Of a DNA stretch of 64,000 nt, positions 23,058-33,021 are shown in pieces. The translations under genes and the position numbers were made by a program. Every line of letters begins with the position of its first letter. Position 1 is the first letter of the stretch. The notes under the pieces were generated by a model. The model saw only the letters and a list, made by a program, of their open reading frames with translations. It was not told the DNA's origin and ran no database searches. The stretch comes from Tahibacter soli (GTDB lineage: Bacteria; Pseudomonadota; Gammaproteobacteria; Xanthomonadales; Rhodanobacteraceae): the NCBI RefSeq assembly GCF_025717065.2, contig NZ_JAOVZO020000023.1:248001-312000 (forward strand). The letters run 5' to 3'.

Positions 23058-25017
23058 GCGCCGCGCGCCATGCGTCGATGAGATCCTTCAGCTCGTCGAT
23101 ATTGACCGGCTTCGTGAGGTGCCGGTCGATGCCGGCCTCTTCGCTGCGGCGCCGGTCGTCGGCGCTGCCCAGGCCGCTGATCGCGACGATGAGCGTGTGC
23201 GCGAACCGCGGGTCTTCGCGCAGCGTGCGCGCGACGTCCCAGCCGGCGATGTCGGGCAGCGTGATGTCGAGCAGCACGATCTGCGGCTGGTGCCGATCGG
23301 CGAACGCGAGCGCGCTGCGGCCGTCGTAGGCGACGTCGATGTCGAACGCGTACAGGCCCAGCGCGAGGCGCAGCGAATCGGCCGCGTCGGCGTTGTCGTC
23401 GACGACCAGCACGCGCATCGTGTCGACGCGCTCGATCGCGCCGCCCGAGGCAGTCTCCCGCGCGTCCGGCGGCAGCGCCGGCAGGCGCACGGTGAAGCGG
23501 CTGCCGCGTCCGACCGCTTCGCTGACGGCGCGGATGCGACCGCCGTGCAGTTCGACGAGCTGTCGCGTCAACGCGAGGCCCAGCCCCATGCCGAGCCGGG
23601 CGGTCGCGCCGTGCGGGTCGATCTGCGTGAACGGCTCGAAGATGCGTTCGAGCATCGCAGGATCGATGCCGGTGCCGTCGTCGCGCACGCGCACGGCGAC
23701 GACGTGCCGGTGCGCGCCGCCGTCGAGCGTGCCGGTTTCGTGCGCGACTTCGAGCCAGATATGCCCGCCGCGGTGCGAGAACTTCGCCGCGTTGCCGAGC
23801 AGGTTCGACAGGATCTGCTCCAGCCGCATCGCATCGCCGTTTATCCACACCGGGCCGTCGGGCAGCCGCAGCACGAGCTCGACGCCCTGCGCCTCGCGGC
23901 CGGCATGCGTCGCCGCCACGGCGTGCCGTATCACGTCCAGGAGGTCGATGCGTTCCTGCCGGAGCCGCACGAGGCCGTGCGTGACGCGGCTGAAGTCGAC
24001 GAGGTCGTCGACGAGACGCGACATGTTCGCGGTCTGCCGCGCGAGGATCGCGCGCGCGACGCCATGGAGGTCGCCCGCGGGCTCGGGCATCGACAGGACG
24101 TGCACCGCGTTCGCGATCGCCGCCAGCGGCGTGCGCAGTTCGTGCGCGAGCACGGCGAGGAAGCGATTCTTGGTGTCGTCGGCTTCGCGCAGTACGGTCT
24201 CGGCCTGCTTGAGGTCGTCGATGTCGAACGAGCAGCCGGCGTAACCGAGGAGTTCGCCGATTTCGGTCGTGCGCGGCGTTGCCGCCGATTTCATCCAGCG
24301 ATACGCGCCGTCGCGCCGCAGCAGGCGAAACTGCGTTTCGAACGCCTCGCGCCGCGCGTAGCATTCGCGGTAGAGCGCCAGATACTGGTCGCGGTCTTCC
24401 GGGTGGATGAAGTGCATCCACTCCTCGCGCGACAGCGTCGCGTCGGTCACGCCGATCCATTCGCGGTACGCGCGGTTCGCGTGACGCACTTCATGCAGAT
24501 CCATCACCCAGATCAGGACCGGCGCGCTGTCGGCGAGCATGATGAAGCGCGCTTCGGTTTCCGCGAGCGCCTGCCGCGTGCGCTTGAGCGCGTCGACGTC
24601 GGTCAGCGTCAGCACGACGCTGCCGGTCGCGCCGTCGGTGCCGACGCAGGCCGTCGCGCGCAACACATGCCAGCGCTGCGCGCGATCCTGCACTTCGCAT
24701 TCGAACGGCTCGGCGGTGTCGACGACGACGCGCAGCGCGGCGCCGAGATCGGGTACGGCGAACGGCAGCGCGACGTCGCCGATCGACCGGCCGGCGTCGG
24801 CGGACCCGAGTTCCAGCTGCCGCTGGGCGGCTGCCGACACGCAGCGGATGCGCAGGTGGCGATCGAGAATCAGGATCGGATTGTCGACGACGCGCAGCAG
24901 GTCGTCGAGATCGCCGGTCGACGGCGCCGAAAGCGGTTCGGGCGAGTCGGCCGAGTCCGGTTCGACGCGCGACGCCGGCGGCGCGCCGGGACGATCGGAT
25001 TTCGATGGGCGCGTCAT
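23044..25017 (-). CDS. PAS-containing hybrid histidine kinase
   Basis: 657 residues, no membrane segment. Order: disordered N-terminus; PAS-like domain (about 35-130: NPILILDRHLRIRCVSAAAQRQL); second PAS/PAC (about 150-275: MLADSAPVLIWVMDLHEVRHAN, then RRDGAYRWMKSAAT); HisKA with LAVLAHELRTPLAAIANAVHVL; HATPase with ILSNLLGNAAKFSH and ARLGMGLGLALTRQLVELHGG; C-terminal receiver with VLLDITLPDIAGWDVARTL. A cytoplasmic sensor that autophosphorylates and passes phosphate to its own receiver. No cognate regulator adjoins it. It converges on the pectinase gene and is separated from the UvrA-like gene by an AT-rich gap with a TATAAT-like box. Confidence 0.92.
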   Translation of the reverse strand: MTRPSKSDRPGAPPASRVEPDSADSPEPLSAPSTGDLDDLLRVVDNPILILDRHLRIRCVSAAAQRQLELGSADAGRSIGDVALPFAVPDLGAALRVVVDTAEPFECEVQDRAQRWHVLRATACVGTDGATGSVVLTLTDVDALKRTRQALAETEARFIMLADSAPVLIWVMDLHEVRHANRAYREWIGVTDATLSREEWMHFIHPEDRDQYLALYRECYARREAFETQFRLLRRDGAYRWMKSAATPRTTEIGELLGYAGCSFDIDDLKQAETVLREADDTKNRFLAVLAHELRTPLAAIANAVHVLSMPEPAGDLHGVARAILARQTANMSRLVDDLVDFSRVTHGLVRLRQERIDLLDVIRHAVAATHAGREAQGVELVLRLPDGPVWINGDAMRLEQILSNLLGNAAKFSHRGGHIWLEVAHETGTLDGGAHRHVVAVRVRDDGTGIDPAMLERIFEPFTQIDPHGATARLGMGLGLALTRQLVELHGGRIRAVSEAVGRGSRFTVRLPALPPDARETASGGAIERVDTMRVLVVDDNADAADSLRLALGLYAFDIDVAYDGRSALAFADRHQPQIVLLDITLPDIAGWDVARTLREDPRFAHTLIVAISGLGSADDRRRSEEAGIDRHLTKPVNIDELKDLIDAWRAARRSA

Positions 25018-25117
25018 ACGGCGGTTCCGACGGCGAAAGCCGCATTGTAGCGTCGATATGCCGCCGCGAACGACAAAGCGTTCGCGGCATTATTGCTCTG
25101 TTCGCTCCGCATTCATG

Positions 25118-25165
25118 CAATAAAAAAACTTATTCAATTATATTTTATGGGAAAAAGTTCAATGA
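25118..25165 (-). promoter_or_regulatory. AT-rich probable promoter of the hybrid kinase gene
   Basis: A 45-bp AT-rich patch in an otherwise GC-rich setting. On the minus strand it reads TATAAT at 25142-25137 with a TTGAAC-like element upstream, but the spacer is only 14 bp, short for a standard sigma-70 promoter. It lies about 120 bp before the kinase start at 25017. Confidence 0.4.
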
Positions 25166-25181
25166 TTCCGGGGTTTCGCCT

Positions 25182-27566
<2,385 letters not shown>

Positions 27567-27589
27567 CGTTTCTCCATGCACGGTGCGAA

Positions 27590-27612
27590 GCGGTCGCGCG
27601 TCGCGCGACCGC
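27590..27612 (-). terminator. Perfect 10-bp hairpin upstream of the UvrA-like gene
   Basis: GCGGTCGCGC (27590-27599), loop GTC, GCGCGACCGC (27603-27612). It lies after the stop of the small membrane protein gene (27634) and 24 nt before the UvrA-like start, so it may terminate the former or regulate the latter. Confidence 0.55.
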
Positions 27613-27633
27613 CGTGGCGTTCGATCGGAAAGC

Positions 27634-27852
27634 CTACCCGTTCGCGCCTGCGCGTTGCCGGCGCGCGACATACGGCAGCGCGAACAGATACAGGCCGGTC
27701 AGCGTCAGGAGCGCGAGCGGCGCGAGCGGCACGTACGACATCCAGACGACGGGCTCCTTCTGCGCCAGCGCGATGAACGTGGCGATGACGCTCAGCGTGA
27801 AGAGCACGGACATCCAGCGGTGAAATTGCCGAATCCACTTGTTCCAGGGCAT
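27634..27852 (-). CDS. Small two-helix membrane protein, 72 aa
   Basis: AAAGGAG lies 6 nt before the ATG. The product has two predicted membrane helices, WMSVLFTLSVIATFIALA and WMSYVPLAPLALLTLTGLYLFAL, and a basic C-terminal tail (YVARRQRAG). The KWIRQFHRWMSVLFT start resembles the first helix of PepSY-type or DUF-type membrane proteins, but it is too short for a firm family call. It lies between the VOC gene and the UvrA-like gene, with hairpins on both sides. Function unknown. Confidence 0.8.
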   Translation of the reverse strand: MPWNKWIRQFHRWMSVLFTLSVIATFIALAQKEPVVWMSYVPLAPLALLTLTGLYLFALPYVARRQRAGANG

Positions 27853-27886
27853 TGCGGGCTCCTTTGACGAGGCGCGACATCAAGGA

Positions 27887-27904
27887 CCCGGCGCAGGCGC
27901 CGGG
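27887..27904 (-). terminator. Terminator-like hairpin after the VOC gene
   Basis: CCCGGCG-CAGG-CGCCGGG, a perfect 7-bp GC stem, 60 nt after the VOC stop (27964) and before the small membrane protein gene. No T-tract. Confidence 0.5.
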
Positions 27905-27963
27905 CAGGGACAGCGATGCGGTTGCAGGCAGCTTCGAGCCGGGAATGTCGACGGAAGATTCGT

Positions 27964-28374
27964 TCAGCGCACCTCGTTGATGCGGATGTGGTTGCCGGCG
28001 GGATCGCGAAACGCGCAGTCGCGCACGCCGTACGGCTGGTCGGTGGGCTCCTGCACGACTTCGGCGCCGCTGGCCTGGATCTTGTCGAACGCGTCGTCGA
28101 GGTTCTTCGCCGTGAGCACGACCATGGCGTAGGTGCCCTTGGCCATCATTTCGGCGATCGTGCGGCGCTCGTCGTCGGTCACGCCGGGATTGGCGCCGGG
28201 CGGATGCAGCACGATCGAGGTGTCGGGCTGGCCGGCGGGTCCGACGGTGATCCAGCGCATGCCCTGGTAACCGACGTCCTTGCGCACTTCGAAGCCGAGC
28301 ACGTCGCGATAGAACGCGAGCGAGGCTTCGGGGTCGGTGTGCGGAAGAAACGAATGGAGGATGCTGAGCTTCAT
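27964..28374 (-). CDS. VOC-family (glyoxalase/bleomycin-resistance fold) protein
   Basis: 136 residues covering one complete VOC domain of paired beta-alpha-beta-beta-beta modules: LHSFLPHTDPEASLAFYRDVLGFEVRKD at the N-terminus, GMRWITVGPAG in the middle, and the terminal GVRDCAFRDPAGNHIRINEV with the conserved D-P-x-G-N and a terminal metal-ligand-like Glu. The family includes metal-dependent isomerases, dioxygenases and drug-binding proteins; no substrate can be named. It lies 37 bp downstream of the AraC-type regulator on the same strand. AraC-VOC pairs recur in many proteobacteria, so co-regulation is likely. Confidence 0.88.
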   Translation of the reverse strand: MKLSILHSFLPHTDPEASLAFYRDVLGFEVRKDVGYQGMRWITVGPAGQPDTSIVLHPPGANPGVTDDERRTIAEMMAKGTYAMVVLTAKNLDDAFDKIQASGAEVVQEPTDQPYGVRDCAFRDPAGNHIRINEVR

Positions 28375-28411
28375 GGGGTTGCGTCCGTTTGCGTGGCGAA
28401 GTCCACGGAGA

Positions 28412-28885
<474 letters not shown>

Positions 28886-29389
28886 CGGGGGGCTCAAGCC
28901 TGCCGCCGGCTTCCCGCGCGTATTCGTACAACTAGCGCGAATCGGGGGCGGGCCCTGTCGCCGCGGAGAGAAAAAGCGCCAATAATTTTTAGTGTAATTG
29001 TCTACCTTGTTCCAGGGTGGTATAAACGTCGGGCGCTGCGGGGCGCCGTTCGGACGGTGGGGATCACCCCCCGTTCGCGCCGGATTCGACGCTCCGGATC
29101 CGACGACGGCGCGCACAGGGGCGACCGGCCGACGAGGCCGGTCATGGGGACCGGAGCGCAAGGCTCGACGCCGCAAGCCAAGGGGGAGTGCCGTCTCGCG
29201 TTCCGCGCGAACGCGCGGGCAGCCGCGCGCCGATCGCGAACGCCGGCATCGAACGCCGCCGTACCGGACCGCCGCCGGGTCCGAGGGATCGTGGAAGGCG
29301 TCAGCGCGCGGATGCCGCGCACGTAGTCCGATCGAATCAACGTCCCACGCCACGACGTATCGCACGTCGCCAGCCATCGAGGTGTCATC
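28886..29389. other. Divergent intergenic region, 504 bp
   Basis: Lies between the minus-strand AraC gene and the plus-strand CxxCH protein gene. It has an AT-rich patch at about 28978-29005 likely to carry the AraC promoter. The rest is GC-rich, with no ribosome-site-supported frame, repeat or RNA-like structure that I can identify. Confidence 0.4.
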
Positions 29390-30634
29390 ATGAGCAAGCG
29401 AATCGGATTGGCCGCTCTTCTTCTGTCGATCCTGTCGGGCACGCCGGTTCACGGCGCCGACCCGCCCAAAGAACCTGAGAAGGCCGCCGCGCCGGAAAAA
29501 GCCGCCGAGACCGTCAACGGCATTGCGCGCCCGGCGATCGGCAACCCCGTCAGCGAAGCGCAGTTCGTCTGGTATCTGTTCGTCGACGCCGTGCGGCCCG
29601 CCGGCGGTTCGCTGACGTTCGAGAACTGGACCGAGCAGTGCCAGCTGAATCCCAAGCTGCTGGGCTGTCCGTCGGCATCGGCCGCCGAAGGCAAGACGCG
29701 TACGCCGCACGGCAGCGCGCTCGCCGCGGCGCTGCGCGGCCGGCTCGGCAAGTCCGAGGCGACGCAGGGCGGCATCGAGTGCGGCGCGATGCAGACGAAA
29801 CCGCTCAACGGCTATCCGCCGCCGACGAACCTGAGTTCGAAACCGGTGTTCTGCGAAGAGGTGTTCGTCAACGCCGACGAAGCGACGTTCATCCGCGGCA
29901 ACGGCCTGACGACGCTGACCGGCCAGCAGGCGTACGGCGCGAAGAACGGCGGCGCGATCACGTTCCCGTGGACGTCGATCGAGATCAAGGCCGACTGGGT
30001 GCCGACGTCGTCGTTCGCCAATCCGACGTTCCAGTGTCCCGATCCGACGAACAAGCTGTACACCGAGACCATCAACGGCACGTGCTACGCGCTCGTCGGC
30101 ATGCACATCTCGTCGAAGGCGCTGCCGGACTGGGTCTGGGCGACGTTCGAACCGGCGAGCTCGATCACGAACCCGAACCGCTGCGATCCGAAGCTGTACA
30201 ACGCGTGCTTCGATCCGTGGGGCACGACGTCGAAAGTGCCGTACGGCAAGGGCACGACGGTGCCGCAGAGCCCGCAGCTGCAGCAGCTGATGGCGCAGGC
30301 GGGTTTGAACAAGGCATTCAACAACTACTACCTGACCGGCGTGCAGACGCAGTTCGTCAACGCGCAAGGCCAGGCGATTCCGCTCGGCAGCTCGTTCGTC
30401 GAGTTCAACGCGGGCGTCAACCCGGGCCAGGCCTCGTGCATCACCTGCCACAAGTACGCCTATCTCGGCGGCACGCTGCAGCAGCCGGAGCAGAACTTCG
30501 GCGGTCCGCCGGCGGGCTGGCCGGCGGTCGGCTACGCGTGCAACAAGAACCAGCAGGGCAACTGTACGCCGGTGATACCGAACTCGGTGTCGCAGGATTT
30601 CTCGTGGATTCTCGGGTTGATGCCGGTGAAGTAG
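29390..30634 (+). CDS. Exported protein with a single CxxCH haem-binding-like motif
   Basis: 414 residues with a signal peptide (MSKRIGLAALLLSILSGTPVHGA) and a Lys/Glu/Ala-rich linker. The mature protein has eight or more cysteines in loops (WTEQCQLNPKLLGCPS, FQCPDPTNKLY, NRCDPKLYNACFDPWG), which suggests disulfides. Near the C-terminus there is PGQASCITCHKYAY, a c-type haem attachment motif. No Met ligand loop typical of small cytochrome c is obvious, so haem binding is inferred from CxxCH alone. The gene appears to be single, ending at a convergent hairpin. I do not recognise a named family; an oxidoreductase role in the periplasm is possible. Confidence 0.8.
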   Translation: MSKRIGLAALLLSILSGTPVHGADPPKEPEKAAAPEKAAETVNGIARPAIGNPVSEAQFVWYLFVDAVRPAGGSLTFENWTEQCQLNPKLLGCPSASAAEGKTRTPHGSALAAALRGRLGKSEATQGGIECGAMQTKPLNGYPPPTNLSSKPVFCEEVFVNADEATFIRGNGLTTLTGQQAYGAKNGGAITFPWTSIEIKADWVPTSSFANPTFQCPDPTNKLYTETINGTCYALVGMHISSKALPDWVWATFEPASSITNPNRCDPKLYNACFDPWGTTSKVPYGKGTTVPQSPQLQQLMAQAGLNKAFNNYYLTGVQTQFVNAQGQAIPLGSSFVEFNAGVNPGQASCITCHKYAYLGGTLQQPEQNFGGPPAGWPAVGYACNKNQQGNCTPVIPNSVSQDFSWILGLMPVK

Positions 30635-30649
30635 GGTGAATCGCCGCGG

Positions 30650-30676
30650 CGACCGGCGCGATGCCCGTGCCGGTCG
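30650..30676. terminator. Hairpin between convergent genes
   Basis: CGACCGGC (30650-30657) pairs with GCCGGTCG (30669-30676) across an 11-nt loop in the 63-bp gap between convergent stops. Confidence 0.5.
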
Positions 30677-30697
30677 TTGCGAGTCGTACCGGCGCGG

Positions 30698-31504
30698 TTA
30701 CGCGGACGGCGCCAGCGTATCGCGCAGCCAGCTTTCCCAGCGCGGCTTGATCGAAGCGGCGGTCGCGTCGGCATGGTCGCCGTACAGGAACAGGCACACG
30801 CTGGCATTCGTGCGATCGGCCATGCCGTAGGTGCCGATCAGTGCGACGCCGGGCGAGGGCGCGTCCAGGCGCATGACGAGCAGGCGCTGCTTGCCGTCCT
30901 GGCGCACGTGTTCGACGACGCCGGCCAGACCCGGCGTGTCCGCCGGCGCGGCGCGGCGGTCACCGACGTTCGCACCCTCAAGGTGCAGCGCGTTCGTCAG
31001 GCGTTGCCACACGGCCGGCTGGTCCGCCGGCACGCCGGTCATCGCCATGAACGCGGCGGCCTTGCGGCCCGCGTAGTGCGTCAGGTACAGGCGCAGCACT
31101 TCGAAGAAGCCCGGCCAGCCGCCCTCGAAACCTTCGACCTGGTCGTCCCACGCGTCGGAGGACGTGAACAGCGAATGCACCATGCGCACGACGCAACGGC
31201 CGCCCGAGCGCGCGACGATCGTGATTTCGGTCGCGACCGGCGGCGCGCCGGCGCTCCATTCGCGTTCGATGTAGCCGAAGCGCTCGGGCGGCTGCCACGT
31301 CGTGACTTCGCCGACGGAGACGCCGTAGGGCCCGAGGTCGAAGCGCAGCGTGCCGCCGACGCGCTCTTCGATGTCGGCGGGCGTGAACCAGGCGGTGTAG
31401 CCGGGGCCGGTGGCCAAGGCGCGCCATACCTCCTCGGGTGTGCCGGGCACGACGAGGTCCATTTCGACCCAGCGTTTTCCGGATTCGTCGTGTTTGATCG
31501 GCAT
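30698..31504 (-). CDS. SRPBCC/AHSA1-domain protein
   Basis: 268 residues. The N-terminal 150 form an AHSA1-type START-like fold: WVEMDLVVPGTPEEVWRALATGPGYTAWFTPADIEERVGG, then GEVTTWQPPERFGYIERE and a C-terminal helix ending FFEVLRLYLTHYAGR. The C-terminal 110 residues are a second domain (VWQRLTNALHL through SWLRDTLAPSA), less conserved. The family binds small hydrophobic ligands or acts near stress responses, and is very often paired with an ArsR-type repressor gene; none adjoins it here. AGGAGAACC precedes the ATG, and an inverted repeat lies 46-67 bp upstream of the start. Confidence 0.85.
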   Translation of the reverse strand: MPIKHDESGKRWVEMDLVVPGTPEEVWRALATGPGYTAWFTPADIEERVGGTLRFDLGPYGVSVGEVTTWQPPERFGYIEREWSAGAPPVATEITIVARSGGRCVVRMVHSLFTSSDAWDDQVEGFEGGWPGFFEVLRLYLTHYAGRKAAAFMAMTGVPADQPAVWQRLTNALHLEGANVGDRRAAPADTPGLAGVVEHVRQDGKQRLLVMRLDAPSPGVALIGTYGMADRTNASVCLFLYGDHADATAASIKPRWESWLRDTLAPSA

Positions 31505-31549
31505 GCGGGTTCTCCTGCGAGGCGTCGTGATGTCCGGTGGCAGTCTCGT

Positions 31550-31571
31550 ATTGACAGATTATTTTGTCAAT
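31550..31571. promoter_or_regulatory. Inverted repeat ATTGACA-N8-TGTCAAT upstream of the AHSA1 gene
   Basis: Perfect 7-bp arms around the 8-bp AT-rich spacer GATTATTT. It lies just upstream of the AHSA1 ribosome site, in promoter position for the minus strand. It looks like an operator for a winged-helix repressor (ArsR or MarR type). Confidence 0.55.
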
Positions 31572-31770
31572 GCGGCCGACGAAACTGTCCTGGCGTTCGA
31601 GTTCAAAAAATTCTTCATTAAAATTAAATGGATAGGTTAAGTAGTTAAAGTCTTCTGTCGCTTGGCAGCGCATGGGCCGCGACGCGGCCCGGTGATAGGC
31701 CGGATGGCCGCGACGCGCTTGCGAGGACGAGATTCGCCGCAGGCGCAGGCGTGGACCTGCGAGCAAGCGC

Positions 31771-31960
31771 GCGAACGTGGACACTCAAGAAAAGCCCCGT
31801 GGACGCGAACGTGGACACCCAAAAGCCAACGTGGGACGCGAACGTGGACACCCAAAAGCCAGCGTGGGAGGCGAACGTGGACACCCAAAACCCAACGTGG
31901 ACACCCAAAAGCCAGAAAAGCCCCGCGCTCGGAACCCCCAGAAACCCGGACACCCGAAGT
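31771..31960. repeat. Short tandem repeat array, 33-bp unit with GTGGACACCCAAAAGCC core
   Basis: GTGGACAC recurs at 31777, 31811, 31844, 31877 and 31897, the first four at 33-34 bp steps, with a degenerate CGGACACCCGAAG at about 31947. The unit is GCGAACGTGGACACCCAAAA plus a variable GCC-containing spacer. The core GGACACCCAA is shared with the larger array at 44815-45285. It fills most of the gap before the unknown gene at 31978. Its 33-bp period keeps frames open on both strands, which creates false coding frames here. Confidence 0.85.
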
Positions 31961-31977
31961 ACACAGCCGAGTAATAC

Positions 31978-32967
31978 ATGCCGACCGCGACGCCAGCGCC
32001 GCAATGCCCGGATACCCTCCCGCCGCCGACGCTCGAGCAGCAGGACGCCACGCCACACGGCGCCGCCCATCTCGCCGAAACGGCGCTGTGGCGCTACGGC
32101 CTGCGTTATCTGCACGACCTCGCGGCGTATGACGAGGCGATCGTCGCCGTCTCGTTCAATGCCGCGCCGCCGCAGGACGGGCCGGCTGCGGACGACCTGC
32201 CGCCACGCATCGACGATCGCTATCGCGTGCGGCTCGTCCGGAGCGACGACGGCGAACGCATCGAAGCGTTGCGGTTGACGCGCGAGCAGCCGGCGTCGGG
32301 GCCGGCGGATCGCTGGCCGACCATCGACCGGCGCGCGCCCGACGGCGACATCGTCGATCTCGGCAACGGTTCGGGCGACGGTATCGAGCGCACATACGCG
32401 TTCGATCCGCCGGTGTCATTGGATTACTGGCTCAACATCGGCCTGACGTGGAACGGCCTCAACGTCGGCGGCGTTCAGTGCGCTCGTGCGTCGTTGACCG
32501 CCGTGCGCCGCGAGCGCGGTGACGACGGGGTCGACGTCGAACGTCGTTCGGCGACGGCCGAAGCGGCAGGCGTCATCGCGCCGCTGAACCGCTGGCCGCA
32601 GCGCATCGACATCACCGACCTCGGCGCAACCGTCGACGCCGCGCTCGATGCGGCTTTGACCGTCTTGTTCGGCGCGTATCGCGACGCGCTGCGCGCGACG
32701 ATCGGCGCGGCTTACGGCTATCGACTCGGCGCGCCGCCCGATGCGGGCGACGCACCGGCGGTATCGGTGCCGGTCGGCCTGTACCCGAACCTGCCGCCGA
32801 CCGCGACGACGGCCGTGCAGATCGGCGCGGCGCTCGCCGCATGGAAAGCCGCGACCGACCCACCGTCGACCGGCGCCGAGTGGGCGTTCTCGCTCGTGCT
32901 GCATTCGTCGTTCGACGCGCGCACGCCGCTGCTCGATCTCGCCGGACTGGTCTACCGGATCGGCTGA
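31978..32967 (+). CDS. Hypothetical protein, 329 aa
   Basis: No signal peptide, membrane helix or motif that I recognise. The start region is poor (no Shine-Dalgarno before the ATG, and a Pro/Thr-rich N-terminus), but codon bias and the acidic/arginine balance are those of a real gene from about residue 30 on. The sequence has WRYGLRYLHDLAAYDEAIVAVSFN near the start and several LTWNGLNVGGVQCARASLT-like beta-rich stretches. It begins directly after the repeat array and converges on a large exported protein gene. Function unknown. Confidence 0.6.
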   Translation: MPTATPAPQCPDTLPPPTLEQQDATPHGAAHLAETALWRYGLRYLHDLAAYDEAIVAVSFNAAPPQDGPAADDLPPRIDDRYRVRLVRSDDGERIEALRLTREQPASGPADRWPTIDRRAPDGDIVDLGNGSGDGIERTYAFDPPVSLDYWLNIGLTWNGLNVGGVQCARASLTAVRRERGDDGVDVERRSATAEAAGVIAPLNRWPQRIDITDLGATVDAALDAALTVLFGAYRDALRATIGAAYGYRLGAPPDAGDAPAVSVPVGLYPNLPPTATTAVQIGAALAAWKAATDPPSTGAEWAFSLVLHSSFDARTPLLDLAGLVYRIG

Positions 32968-33021
32968 GGTCGAACGGCCCGTCGCGCGCCGTGGCGCGAC
33001 GGGCGGTTCCATCGGCTCGCC

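Noticed and set aside
31751-32278. Plus-strand frame translating the 33-bp array (VDTQKP repeats)
   Set aside because: Frame is open only because the period is a multiple of three; it runs out of frame into the gene at 31978 and lacks a ribosome site.
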